The notes: a model not told the origin generated them from the letters alone. 64,000 bases of DNA from an uncultured Rickettsiales bacterium (GCA_950054255.1 CATLOR010000004.1:1-64000), one strand, 5' to 3'. Shown: positions 35,705 to 44,406, counted from the stretch's first letter. A program made the numbers and translations.

Positions 35705-36466
35705 TCATCCGCTTTTTCGGATTTTTTTCCTAGCGTGTCTTTTTCGTATGCCATCATATAAGTTACGTAGTTTTTTACCAAGGATAAGTCTATTCTTTTT
35801 ACGGATACGTTTAGGCGCATTGTCTTTCAAAGACGGGTCGATATCAGACTGAATTTCATCTTCCCAAGTGATGACAGGTGGGCACACCTCGTAATATTTT
35901 AGATCATAAGCCCAATAGCGCGTGAATAAGATATCAAAAGCATAGGTGATTTTTTTTGATGCTTTGACAATCTTTTCTGCACCAGATCGGCTTAAGGCAT
36001 ATCCAACAGCGCCATATATAGACCAATCAACGCGTTTTAAGTGATGTGTGTCTAAAGCAGTTAAAGGTTTTGTGATTGTAAAATTCTTATCGTGACGATG
36101 CTCGAGCCGCACAATATCCCAATCATCTGTGTTGGAAAGTGCCAAGCAAACGGAGTCTAGATCTTTTGAAACGGAACAATCATCTTCTAAGACAATATAG
36201 AAATCAGCCTTGCTTTTTAATAAATCTTCGGCAACGCCTAAATGGCTAAGGTAACATCCAATTTCACCTTTTAAAAGTTTGCGACCACTTAAGAAGGAAG
36301 AAAAGAAAGAGGTTTTGTTTTTGAGGAATGCGTCTGAGAGCGTGCTGCCATCTACGGCATCAAAAAAACGAAAAGGGGTTTCTAGTTTCGAAACTTCATC
36401 CGTCATCTTCGCGCGGCGATCAGTGCTTCTTTTCAAATTAATAATGACAATTTCGTATGCACTCAT
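35705..36466 (-). CDS. Glycosyltransferase family 25 (lipooligosaccharide type)
   Basis: The start is set at ATG 36466 (MSAYEIVIINLKRS), with GAGGGA upstream; the 40 residues before it in the longer frame do not belong to the family. Family 25 features are IINLKRSTDRRAKM at the N-terminus, FFDAVDG, KGEIGCYLSHLGV and VLEDDCSVSKDL (the Glu-Asp-Asp metal or donor site). Such enzymes add galactose or glucose to lipooligosaccharide, and related ones modify collagen in eukaryotes. It lies just upstream of rmlB on the same strand. The C-terminus is strikingly basic (RKRHARKKIRKSG). Confidence 0.85.
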   Translation of the reverse strand: MSAYEIVIINLKRSTDRRAKMTDEVSKLETPFRFFDAVDGSTLSDAFLKNKTSFFSSFLSGRKLLKGEIGCYLSHLGVAEDLLKSKADFYIVLEDDCSVSKDLDSVCLALSNTDDWDIVRLEHRHDKNFTITKPLTALDTHHLKRVDWSIYGAVGYALSRSGAEKIVKASKKITYAFDILFTRYWAYDLKYYEVCPPVITWEDEIQSDIDPSLKDNAPKRIRKKNRLILGKKLRNLYDGIRKRHARKKIRKSG

Positions 36467-36612
36467 CTTTGATGTTTTCCCTCTTAAATATATGTGCTTT
36501 TTACTATCATTATCTAGCAATTGATGCAAGAAATATGCATCTATATGATTGTGAGAGGGAACGAAATAGGGTAGGATAAGATCCAATAATTATAAAAAAA
36601 AGGCAGACAAGT

Positions 36613-37884
36613 ATGATGCTTGATACTCTTGTCACGATGGAGGATACACAGTTTCTAAAAGCGCTTGTAGCGTATTGTCCAGAAGCTGTTTTGTTAGCAG
36701 GTGAAGCAGAGAGCTCACCTGAGGGAAGCCAACGATTGAAAGAAACAGCCCTTGCTTACCAAGTCTTTGAACCGTCTATCCGAATTCATGAAACAGCAAT
36801 AGAAGCAGATCGAACATTTTTAGGGTTAAAACTATTTAAAGCAGCCCATCAAGGTGACCGTGAAAAATTTCCTCATCTTTCAGATCAAAATTGGCGAAAG
36901 CTAAGTCATCTGACGCAAGAAATTGTAGCCAGTGATGATGATTTGGACGTTATTTTATATGCCTTAATCGCACAAGATATTGGGAAAACAAAGGCCTTAA
37001 GTGAATTATATAAAGATGTGTTTGGTGTTTATGCAGAAGATCACGACCGTCTTTTACATGAACTAACCCGCAAGAAATCTGAGCTTTTTAAAGGGTTTTT
37101 AGATCTCTCCCCAGATAATCAAAAAGCATATCTTGAAGGTCTAGAAAGCGATATGAATTTAGGGCAATTTGTCCAGGGCGAAAACCTCCCCTGTAATATT
37201 ATTAAGATGCTTCATCATACAGATGATAGAGCTAAGCGTATTCGCTTATTGACCGAATTGTATGACTTTGCAGGTGTCACAGGTCATATTAATCATCATG
37301 TTTCTTTGACGATGAATGATCATAATTATAAAGCTTATAATCACGTTATTCAGTTGATGTTAGCGGGTAATGGAGATGTGCTATCCTTATATCAAGCATA
37401 TATGCAAGAACGCCTAGATCACGTTGGGATTTCTTCAACAAGAGCAGACTGGTTTGCTCTGGCGCGTATTACAGCTTTATCACGCTCTTTTGATGTAGAA
37501 AAAGGACAAGAAATTCTCTCTGTTTGGCAAGAATTACCACAATTATATAAAGAGATATTGATAAAAGAGTTATTATTATGTGGCCTTTCTCATGATGAAC
37601 CAACAGCGTGTCTTATTTATTATGCGCCCGCTTTGATTGTGAATTCAATTCATGCTCATGAAGAATTTAATGCAGGATTACGCAATGCTTTATGTGTGCT
37701 TGCAGAAATTTATAAGAAAGCGCGTACTGAAATAGATATCTCAGGCGTAAATAAAGACTTTCTAACAGTTCATATTAATCAAGTGGCTCGTTATGCAAGA
37801 GAACATAAGATCATTCATGAGAATGAATTGGAACTCAAACAAGAAGAAAATAGCTATATAATAACAATAAAAAAAGGAGTGTAA
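36613..37884 (+). CDS. Hypothetical protein, all-helical, paired with DUF1152-like gene
   Basis: I cannot assign this 423-residue protein. It appears soluble and almost wholly helical. The middle has His- and Asp-rich helices: ILYALIAQDIGKTKALSE (compare the HD-domain motif HDIGK, here QDIGK), IIKMLHHTDDRAKR and VTGHINHHVSLTMNDHN. A degenerate or variant HD-type metal domain is possible but unproven. It is separated by two bases from the next gene, so the two should work together. AAGGCA lies before the double ATG (36613 or 36616). Confidence 0.65.
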   Translation: MMLDTLVTMEDTQFLKALVAYCPEAVLLAGEAESSPEGSQRLKETALAYQVFEPSIRIHETAIEADRTFLGLKLFKAAHQGDREKFPHLSDQNWRKLSHLTQEIVASDDDLDVILYALIAQDIGKTKALSELYKDVFGVYAEDHDRLLHELTRKKSELFKGFLDLSPDNQKAYLEGLESDMNLGQFVQGENLPCNIIKMLHHTDDRAKRIRLLTELYDFAGVTGHINHHVSLTMNDHNYKAYNHVIQLMLAGNGDVLSLYQAYMQERLDHVGISSTRADWFALARITALSRSFDVEKGQEILSVWQELPQLYKEILIKELLLCGLSHDEPTACLIYYAPALIVNSIHAHEEFNAGLRNALCVLAEIYKKARTEIDISGVNKDFLTVHINQVARYAREHKIIHENELELKQEENSYIITIKKGV

Positions 37885-37886
37885 GA

Positions 37887-38762
37887 ATGAAGATTTCAGG
37901 GAAAAGACAAGCATATATCGGTATTGGCGGTGGTTCAGATTGTGTTCAGGCATCTATTATGGGGATGTTGAATGAGCAAGAATGCTGTGCTATCTCAATT
38001 CGCCAAGCAAAGCTAGGCTCATCTTTAGGCGTAAAAACAGAACAAACAGAAAGACATGTTGAAAACCATGGTGGTGAGGTTGGTTATGCGGGGTCTGGGG
38101 TGTTTAGGATTGCACCCGATACAACAGGATCTGGACGTTTCTTAGAGAACTTACCAGCACAGCATATGCCCTCTTACTTAGTGATTGATTATCAAGATGA
38201 TCGCTTGGCGCAGCAAATTGAATTGGCGATAAATGATTTTGGAGATGTTGATACCGTCGTTGCTGTTGATACGGGAGGAGATGCGCTTTACAGAACAGAT
38301 CTAGCCTCTCAAGAACTGATAGATACCACACCTGACCAAGATTTAGCTTCATTATCGGCGCTAACAACATTTGATCAGTGGAATATGTACTCTATGGTTA
38401 TTGCTGTTGGGATTGATAGTCCCGACTATGCAGCTGATATTTTAGCACAAGCCAATGCTCAGTTTATTATGCTGTCATCAGAACAAATTAGAAAGACATT
38501 GGCTTTATATCAGTCTTTTAAATTAGATGGAACATGTGATAAGCGTTACGGGAAAACACCTTATGCATGGCAAGCGGCACTACAGGGAAAAAGAGGGCGT
38601 TGTCTTTTACCGCTTCCAGATCATGTGATCAATCATCCCATAAATCCATGGAACCCAGTCGTTGAGATCACAGATGAGATGGCAGGCATTTATCTTATGG
38701 ACTTAAAAGATCATGTGAAGGCGATTTCCACACCTGTGGCAGATATAAAACTATCAGCTTAA
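37887..38762 (+). CDS. DUF1152-like nucleotide-binding protein
   Basis: The 291-residue protein opens with YIGIGGGSDCVQASIMGML, a glycine-rich loop like the GIGGGGDVVGA of DUF1152 proteins, and later has TVVAVDTGGDALYRTDL, matching their conserved VDxGGDaL element. The family has no settled function; its fold suggests nucleotide or cofactor binding. AGGAG sits within the end of the preceding gene. The family call rests on two motifs only. The stop overlaps that of the convergent patatin gene. Confidence 0.6.
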   Translation: MKISGKRQAYIGIGGGSDCVQASIMGMLNEQECCAISIRQAKLGSSLGVKTEQTERHVENHGGEVGYAGSGVFRIAPDTTGSGRFLENLPAQHMPSYLVIDYQDDRLAQQIELAINDFGDVDTVVAVDTGGDALYRTDLASQELIDTTPDQDLASLSALTTFDQWNMYSMVIAVGIDSPDYAADILAQANAQFIMLSSEQIRKTLALYQSFKLDGTCDKRYGKTPYAWQAALQGKRGRCLLPLPDHVINHPINPWNPVVEITDEMAGIYLMDLKDHVKAISTPVADIKLSA

Positions 38763-39835
38763 GCTATTTTCTTTGTGAATTTTGGTTTATATGAACTCTG
38801 CTGCCCAATTGCGTGAAAATTGTTTTTGAGCCAAAGGTCTGCTTGTTCATAGCCAGTTTTTCGATATTCTTCGATGACATCTTGATCAAATTTTAAAGCT
38901 GTCAGTAACCCATAATGATTTAATTCGTGGCAATCATGTATTAAGTGAGTGTTCAGCTTTTTTAAACCAAGCTGTTGAGCGGCTTTTGGGTTAAGGGCGA
39001 TGCGTTCATTATCAATTTGTATATCTTCAACATTTTTTCGAATAGAAGCACTTAAAAAATGCTCGGAAAAGTCACTGATTTTGACTTTGTTTCTAGGTGG
39101 GGTTTCTTGTGACGCAGCGAGGCTTGTATTCTGTATGATAATAATATCGGATGCATCACACTTTTTAACGGGGGAAAAAGGGGGGTTTTCTGATAGGCAA
39201 CCATCAATTAAGGTGCGTCCATGAAGGGAAACAGATGGAAAGACACCAGGGATGGCACAAGAGGCCGCGATCGCATCTGCGGAAATTGTATCTCTTGTGA
39301 AAATAACTTGCTCATGAGATAAAATATCTGTCGCATTAATAAAGAAAGGAATGCCCTTTTTGTGGTTTTTTAAACGCTCAAAATCAATAATAGATGAGAG
39401 TTTGTCTTGCATACGTCTTGTATAGAGCTCTTGCGCATATTTTCTTGAGGCGACATTATTAAATAAAGCTAAAATTGAAAGGCGTGATTTTTTTGAAAAT
39501 AGTTTTGTTAAACTAGGGAGATAGCGTTTTCCGATAGACTCAATCTTTTTGAAAGGTTTCCCCCAAGACACATCATCCCATAAGTCCCCCATTTCTATTG
39601 CAGTCCAAATATCATTTAATGTCTTTTTTGCACCTTCACGGCCATTTGTGTCTAAGCCATAAACAAGTGCGGCGGCGTTAATAGCGCCTATGCTGGAGCC
39701 CGTGACACCAACAATTTCAATACGCTCATCTTCGAGCAGTCTTTCTAAAACACCCCATGTAAAAGCGCCATAAACGCCTCCTCCTTGGAGTGCTAAAATA
39801 ACTTTCTTTTTCTGAATAGTCCCTGTTTGCTGCAT
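38759..39835 (-). CDS. Patatin-like phospholipase
   Basis: The 358-residue protein has the three patatin motifs: oxyanion loop LQGGGVYGAF, nucleophile elbow G-S-S48-I-G (VTGSSIGAINAAAL) and the Asp of the dyad in LIDGCLSENPPF. Patatins hydrolyse acyl ester bonds of phospholipids. There is no signal peptide, so it is intracellular or secreted by another path. The start lies 43 bases inside the end of the carboxypeptidase gene, so translation is coupled. Its role might be membrane lipid turnover or storage-granule mobilisation; neither is shown by the sequence. Confidence 0.88.
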   Translation of the reverse strand: MQQTGTIQKKKVILALQGGGVYGAFTWGVLERLLEDERIEIVGVTGSSIGAINAAALVYGLDTNGREGAKKTLNDIWTAIEMGDLWDDVSWGKPFKKIESIGKRYLPSLTKLFSKKSRLSILALFNNVASRKYAQELYTRRMQDKLSSIIDFERLKNHKKGIPFFINATDILSHEQVIFTRDTISADAIAASCAIPGVFPSVSLHGRTLIDGCLSENPPFSPVKKCDASDIIIIQNTSLAASQETPPRNKVKISDFSEHFLSASIRKNVEDIQIDNERIALNPKAAQQLGLKKLNTHLIHDCHELNHYGLLTALKFDQDVIEEYRKTGYEQADLWLKNNFHAIGQQSSYKPKFTKKIA

Positions 39836-41304
39836 ATTTTTTTCTCTTTTTCTTTTTTTGCATGTTTATAATTTTGAATAAATGCCTCTGCACTTAATCG
39901 TTTCCCTGTTACCTGCTTTATAAAATCATTATTTTGCTTGTAATATGCCTGCTCAAAAACCCCTTGTTTTAGAGCTCTTATGAGTTCATGAGGTTCAAAA
40001 GCGTTAATTGAATTGATAAGATCTGGATTTTCATCACATAAATGATGATAGATTTGTGTTGAGGCAAGCATGCCTGTTAAATAACAAGGGAAATATCCGA
40101 TACGTCCTCCATACCAATGAATATCTTGTAAGACACGTCGATCATCCCGTTCAATTTGGTTTGCAAAAAGAGTTTGTTCATATTCATGCCATAGATTTGG
40201 AATTTTTGTGGCGGACATTTGATGATCCATTAATTGACGTGCAATATGATATCTTAAAATAATATGGGGCGAATAGTTTGAGCTTTCAGCTTTTGTCCGG
40301 ATAAGAGAGAAACCGCTTTGGTTCAAATGGTCATATATGATTTCTTCGCTTAAATGAGCAGGCTTTACACCCATATCATCTAAGGTGTGAATTATAAACC
40401 GCGCGAGCCCTTTTGATTTACTGAATGTGTTTTCAAAGAGAAGAGCGAATGTTTCATCTGTTGCTTGGCTGTTTATCTCAGCAGCTGGTCCATTCAGTAA
40501 TTCAGAGGGGGCGTTTTGTCTAAGGAGAGCATGTCCTCCTTCGTGAATAGTTGAAATAACAGCATATAAGAAATTTTTTTCATCATAATCCATCGTGATG
40601 AGGACATCGCCTTTTTGACCAAAACAAGCAGGATGAGGGCCTTCAACGAAGGTTGTTTTGTCTAAATCAACTGCGAGATGTTGTAAGAGTTTTGTGCATA
40701 GCTTTTTTTGAATTTCGACGTCTAAAGAAAAAAGATTTGTATCAACAGGTTTTTGCTCTTGAGGGTGATCGTAAAAGCCACAATGAGGCGATATTTGATT
40801 GATAAGGGCTTCAAGTTGATCAATAGATATGCCAGGATCATAGGCGTTCATAGCGGCTTCGTAAGCAGAATTAAATCCAAAATGGCGCATTTTATAGACA
40901 TTTTGTTCTCGTTGTTTGTTTAATAAGAGATCAAGCTCATTAAGGGCTTGAAACGTATTCCCTTCCTTTTTTGCTTGTTGCCAGATGCCCTCACACCGTG
41001 AAATTGCAAGCGTTGTGTCAAGAATCTCTTTTGATGACAGGATACCATGATGCATATAATGGTGATGAAGTCGCTTGACATGGTGATGTTCGGTCTTTGA
41101 TAGAGAAGATAAATCTGTTTCAAAAAGCTCTGTTAGCCATTTTTGAGAGAGGAGTTTGTTGAAAGTAAGTTCGTTGTAGAGATAGCTGATGGCAGCAAAG
41201 TCACGTGCGACTCTGTTCTTGCTTGATAAGATGCGTAAAATTAAACGGTCTCTTTTTTGCAGATGCGTGTTTGCACGCCTGATTGTTTTGGACAGCCGAT
41301 CCAA
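39793..41304 (-). CDS. M32-family (Taq-type) carboxypeptidase
   Basis: The 503-residue protein has the zinc site H254-E-G-G-H258 (ISTIHEGGHALL), followed about 30 residues on by NSQATDETFALLFENTF, the place of the third ligand Glu in M32 enzymes. It also has the long helical layout and the late DDRRVLQDIHWYGGRIGYFPCYLTGMLAS region, which fits the M32 motif around IHWS-x-G-x-x-GYFP-x-Y-x-x-G. These enzymes remove C-terminal residues from peptides in the cytoplasm. The start is TTG 41304, with GGGAG ten bases upstream; no in-frame ATG is nearby. Confidence 0.9.
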   Translation of the reverse strand: MDRLSKTIRRANTHLQKRDRLILRILSSKNRVARDFAAISYLYNELTFNKLLSQKWLTELFETDLSSLSKTEHHHVKRLHHHYMHHGILSSKEILDTTLAISRCEGIWQQAKKEGNTFQALNELDLLLNKQREQNVYKMRHFGFNSAYEAAMNAYDPGISIDQLEALINQISPHCGFYDHPQEQKPVDTNLFSLDVEIQKKLCTKLLQHLAVDLDKTTFVEGPHPACFGQKGDVLITMDYDEKNFLYAVISTIHEGGHALLRQNAPSELLNGPAAEINSQATDETFALLFENTFSKSKGLARFIIHTLDDMGVKPAHLSEEIIYDHLNQSGFSLIRTKAESSNYSPHIILRYHIARQLMDHQMSATKIPNLWHEYEQTLFANQIERDDRRVLQDIHWYGGRIGYFPCYLTGMLASTQIYHHLCDENPDLINSINAFEPHELIRALKQGVFEQAYYKQNNDFIKQVTGKRLSAEAFIQNYKHAKKEKEKKICSKQGLFRKRKLF

Positions 41305-41393
41305 GATACATATTCTCCCTGTTTTTTTTATAATTTCTTGCCAGTATCATGGAATATATTGTTACGTTAATCAATAAAATTTCTTAAAATGCC

Positions 41394-42200
41394 TTATTTG
41401 AAGCTATAAGAGAAGGAAACTTTTAGAGCTGTATCCGATTTTGATCCGTAATTCTCTTTTGTAATTTCAAGTGTCATATCGAAAGGATCATAATGACTTG
41501 GCCCATAGCCTTTGAATGTTCTGGAATACTCAAAAAGAGGTGTTGTATGTGCATTAAAAGCATAGGCTATGCCTGATGTCGCTTTGTAGGAGCTGTGTTT
41601 AGGGACCATCCATTCAGCGATAGCATAACCAATTATAAAACTCGCCATCACATCGCGGACATGATGGGGAGATGTGTCATCTTTATGATCTCGGTAAACG
41701 CGACTACCTGCAACATAGCCAGCCATCATTAAACTTGGTGCGCCATAATCAACGCCATAGCGTGATTGTAGATAAGCAGAGCCACAAACAGCCCCAATGG
41801 TATGGCCAGATGGAAAACTTGAAACACCCCCATCTGGACGTGCACCAAGGACGGTATAATTAAAAGCGTGTTTTAACAGATGAACGGTTCCTATGCTTGT
41901 GGTACAGGATTTTAAGAGATGGTTCGCACCATGAGGATCATTTTGTGCATGAGAGAGCGCAAAAGCGAGAAGAGGTAACCCATATTGTGTGAAGTCACCA
42001 TAGTCACGCCATAAAGATTTTGTCCATGGAAGAGAGCTTAAAGACTCATCTTCATCATGTTTAAAGAACGATTGGTAAGTGTCGGTGTTATGTGTTGTTG
42101 GTTCAGGAGAAAGGTCAATTGCATAGGCTCTTTGTAAACTAGCGCTTAAAGATAGAAATAGACATGCAATATATGTAAGAAATGGTTTTCTATGGAACAT
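41394..42200 (-). CDS. PAP2-family phosphatase, secreted
   Basis: The start is ATG 42200 (MFHRKPFLTYIACLF), with GAGGGAAG upstream; the longer frame to 42293 would hide the signal peptide, which is cut near AYA. The phosphatidic acid phosphatase motifs are SFPSGHT and SRVYRDHKDDTSPHHVRDV, with the two catalytic His. The end (GSKSDTALKVSFSYSF) is a terminal beta strand finishing in F-K, reminiscent of an outer-membrane barrel tail, so a periplasmic or outer-membrane lipid phosphatase is likely, as with PagP/LpxE-like modifiers. The substrate is unknown. Confidence 0.85.
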   Translation of the reverse strand: MFHRKPFLTYIACLFLSLSASLQRAYAIDLSPEPTTHNTDTYQSFFKHDEDESLSSLPWTKSLWRDYGDFTQYGLPLLAFALSHAQNDPHGANHLLKSCTTSIGTVHLLKHAFNYTVLGARPDGGVSSFPSGHTIGAVCGSAYLQSRYGVDYGAPSLMMAGYVAGSRVYRDHKDDTSPHHVRDVMASFIIGYAIAEWMVPKHSSYKATSGIAYAFNAHTTPLFEYSRTFKGYGPSHYDPFDMTLEITKENYGSKSDTALKVSFSYSFK

Positions 42201-42335
42201 GTTACTTCCCTCATTAAATGTAGGCGCTAAAAAAGGCTTAGTAAAAACTAAGTCTTTCATATTTAAACATCTATTTTTATGAATTTGAAGCACATTCTTA
42301 GAGAGCCAAAGGGTGTGAGCTTATCGTAATCTTCT

Positions 42336-42501
42336 ATGAAGCTGATCTCATATATCACGGTTGCAGTCTTTGTGTGTTTAATTTCTTGTTGGCATTTACT
42401 TAAGGGGCAAGAAGAGGAAAGGGCGCAGAGCTCTTAATAATGATATTGAGCGCTTTATGTCCGTGGATGAAGCATTAAAGCAACAATTACTACCACAATA
42501 A
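42336..42501 (+). pseudogene. Possible frameshifted small membrane protein gene
   Basis: From ATG 42336 a hydrophobic helix is read (MKLISYITVAVFVCLIS). The +1 frame after about 42382 continues that helix and runs through a basic stretch and NNDIERFMSVDEALKQQLLP to TAA 42499-42501. Read without the shift, the first frame stops at 42435-42437 after 33 residues. Joined, they would make a single-span protein of about 55 residues with a cytoplasmic tail. There is no clear ribosome-binding site. It may be decay, a sequencing error or chance. Confidence 0.3.
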
Positions 42502-42505
42502 ATCT

Positions 42506-43036
42506 CTAGTTATAGTCAAGTGTAACAGTATAAGTGCCTGTATAAACGCCGCCTAATTGACCACCATTCAAAGTAAGAGAGCCGCCAACATTAAAAATAA
42601 GCTCTCCATCTTTATCAAATTTAGGATTGTTTTTGAGATCGGTATTTAGTGTATGGAGGGAGAGTGAAGGGCCAGGCCCTGTTAAAATATCCCCAGATGA
42701 AAGCGAGGCTGTAACAGCTGCATTTTTACCGCCAAAAGCGAGAAAGTTAGCTGCGGAAGGTGTGCCCGATAAAATAGCGCCATTATCAGTTGATATTGTG
42801 CCAGTCGTTGTAACGGTGACTGTTTCAGGACCGGTTAGTGTTGGTAGAATAACGGCAAAATCTAATGCTTCATTTTCAAACAGAGTAATGGCTGTATCTG
42901 TGGGGTCGACAATATTAACGTTGATATTTCCATTGAGGTTTTTTGCTTGTAAAGATGAGGATAAAAGAAGCCCTATACATAGAAAGACTATGTAAGTTTT
43001 CTTAGTAAATAACGATATTGCTCTCGTGATATGAAT
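42506..43036 (-). CDS. DUF4402 pilin-like protein with an apparent AUU start
   Basis: The open frame reaches TTG 43111, but that TTG is part of a -35 box, so the true start must be nearer. The best ribosome-binding site (AAGGTGG, 43050-43044) points, seven bases on, to ATT 43036. This gives a 176-residue protein whose signal peptide ends near LQA-KNL, like its paralogues. The mature part has the DUF4402 pattern: ENEALDFAVILP, GTISTDNGAILSGTP, LTGPGPSLSL, and a final beta strand GVYTGTYTVTLDYN. Such proteins are predicted beta-sandwich fimbrial subunits handled by a chaperone and usher. It follows the receiver-pilin operon but has its own promoter. Confidence 0.72.
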   Translation of the reverse strand: MHITRAISLFTKKTYIVFLCIGLLLSSSLQAKNLNGNINVNIVDPTDTAITLFENEALDFAVILPTLTGPETVTVTTTGTISTDNGAILSGTPSAANFLAFGGKNAAVTASLSSGDILTGPGPSLSLHTLNTDLKNNPKFDKDGELIFNVGGSLTLNGGQLGGVYTGTYTVTLDYN

Positions 43037-43076
43037 TATAAAGCCACCTTCTCTCTTTTTTTTTATCAACCATATG

Positions 43077-43090
43077 AGTGCTATGATACT
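43077..43090. promoter_or_regulatory. Operator-like palindrome, site D
   Basis: AGTATCATAGCACT on the minus strand, overlapping the -10 box of the promoter above. It resembles the sites at 44448-44461 and 49609-49622. Confidence 0.5.
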
Positions 43091-43111
43091 CTTTTTTGGT
43101 GTTTTTGTCAA
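43083..43111 (-). promoter_or_regulatory. Sigma-70 promoter of DUF4402 gene at 42506
   Basis: Minus strand: perfect TTGACA (43111-43106), 17-base spacer, TATCAT (43088-43083). Transcription would begin near 43076, 40 bases before the proposed AUU start. Confidence 0.75.
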
Positions 43112-43170
43112 GGGTATAGAAAGTGTTAACTATTAATTAAATTGTTTAAAAACAATTGTTTGGTCTATAT

Positions 43171-43647
43171 TTAGTCATAATTTACGGTTATAGCATAGGT
43201 TCCTGAATAACTTCCTCCTAATAGGCTTGGGGGAATTGTTAAAGAGGCGCCAACATTTAGGTTTAGTATGCCATCTCTGTTAAAGCGTGGTCTGTTTCCA
43301 GCATCGTTTGTAAAACTTCCTAGTGCAAGTGTTCCACCAGGACCTGTCAGTGTATCACCTGCAGAAAATGAAATGCTAACACGTCTATTCTTTCGGCCTG
43401 TGATTTGAAAATTTGCAGCGGCAGGAGATCCTGTGAGAGGGGAACCATTAAGAGCGCTTATAGTTCCAGTGGGGGTTAATGTGATCGTATCACCTGTTGA
43501 AAGGGCGTGTATGGTGCCAAAACGCATAGATGTGTTTTCGGTTATTTCAATAGCAACCTGAGAATAGGCAGAATGCAGGGGTATGGTTATTCCCAATAAA
43601 AGGAGTGCTAAAAAAAGATATTTATGCGTTAATCTGGTAACCATCAT
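43171..43647 (-). CDS. DUF4402 pilin-like protein coupled to response regulator
   Basis: The 158-residue protein has a signal peptide (MMVTRLTHKYLFLALLLLG..., cut near YSQ-VAIE). The mature domain has the family's TSMRFGTIHALSTGDTITL, GTISALNGSPLTGSP, VSISFSAGDTLTGPGGTL and a final GGSYSGTYAITVNYD. It is predicted to be an exported fimbrial subunit. The ATG shares one base with the TAA stop of the receiver gene, so its translation is tied to that regulator, an unusual arrangement for a pilin. Confidence 0.88.
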   Translation of the reverse strand: MMVTRLTHKYLFLALLLLGITIPLHSAYSQVAIEITENTSMRFGTIHALSTGDTITLTPTGTISALNGSPLTGSPAAANFQITGRKNRRVSISFSAGDTLTGPGGTLALGSFTNDAGNRPRFNRDGILNLNVGASLTIPPSLLGGSYSGTYAITVNYD

Positions 43648-44012
43648 TATTTGAGGTATGGCTCTGTAACAGCGAGCAATTCATTACGCATGACAGGTTT
43701 TTTAAGAAAAGCATCTACATCATGTTTGAGCGCTTGGATAGCACTGTCAGCAGATAACGCAATGCCTCCACCCGTGATCGCAACGATCGGTGTTTTTACA
43801 TTTTCATTCTTAACAAATTTAATGACATCTAAACCATCACGCTCTGGCATAATGATATCTGTAATAATCAGATCAAATTGATCGTTTTTAATATGGTCTA
43901 TCGCCTCGTTCCCATTAAAGCAAATGGTGACATCATGTTTTAGGTTTGAGAATAAATCTCCAATCAAAAAGGCGATATCTTTACTATCATCAACAACGAG
44001 AATTTTTGACAT
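43647..44012 (-). CDS. Stand-alone response-regulator receiver domain
   Basis: The 121-residue CheY-like receiver has the acidic pair in VVDDSKD, phosphoacceptor D52 in IITDIIMP, the switch Thr in VAITGGG and Lys in FLKKPV. There is no output domain, so it signals by protein contact. It lies between a ribbon-helix-helix gene (17 bases upstream) and a pilin gene (one-base overlap), suggesting control of pilus production or assembly. AGGAAAG lies upstream of the ATG. No cognate kinase is adjacent; the hybrid kinase at 61554 is far away. Confidence 0.93.
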   Translation of the reverse strand: MSKILVVDDSKDIAFLIGDLFSNLKHDVTICFNGNEAIDHIKNDQFDLIITDIIMPERDGLDVIKFVKNENVKTPIVAITGGGIALSADSAIQALKHDVDAFLKKPVMRNELLAVTEPYLK

Positions 44013-44028
44013 GATTAAATATTCTTTC

Positions 44029-44319
44029 CTATTCTTTACTTTGCGCTTTTTTATATTTGATAAAGAGATAGCCTGTTAGAAAGACTCTAATAGCAGAACT
44101 CATTGAAATACCATCATCTTTCCGTTCTTTGATCATCGTGCAGAGATCATGAACCGAGCAATCTTTCTCGCTAGCGACTTCGTTTAAAATATCCCAGATT
44201 AGGGGCTCTAAAGTGAGGCTCGTTCTTTTGCCCTGAATCGTTACATTTCTTTTCATCAAAGGATTTATTTTTAAGAAAATACTTGCTTCCGCTGTTTCTA
44301 AGAACTTAATGATATCCAC
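44029..44319 (-). CDS. Ribbon-helix-helix domain protein (RHH_4 type)
   Basis: The 96-residue protein starts with GTG 44319, with AAGG nine bases upstream. The core KRNVTIQGKRTSLTLEPLIW, followed by VASEKDCSVHDLCTMIKER and MSSAIRVFLTGYL, fits the ribbon-helix-helix family common in Alphaproteobacteria: a DNA-contacting strand, then two helices. RHH proteins bind short palindromes as dimers of dimers. It heads the operon RHH, receiver, pilin, and palindromic sites lie in its own promoter region, so autoregulation and control of the pilin genes are inferred. Confidence 0.82.
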   Translation of the reverse strand: MDIIKFLETAEASIFLKINPLMKRNVTIQGKRTSLTLEPLIWDILNEVASEKDCSVHDLCTMIKERKDDGISMSSAIRVFLTGYLFIKYKKAQSKE

Positions 44320-44406
44320 AATAAAAAACCTTTAATACGTTATTGATAACGACTCCCTATATTTAACATTATATCTTTGAACGTTTAAAATAAATATAAT
44401 TTTTTG

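Noticed and set aside
35617..35820. 67-residue open frame between the GT25 gene and rmlB
   Set aside because: It overlaps the basic tail of the glycosyltransferase in another frame and has no ribosome-binding site or recognisable content.
43109..43111. TTG start for the pilin gene at 42506
   Set aside because: The TTG is part of a perfect TTGACA -35 box with a -10 box 17 bases on, so it would lie upstream of the transcript.
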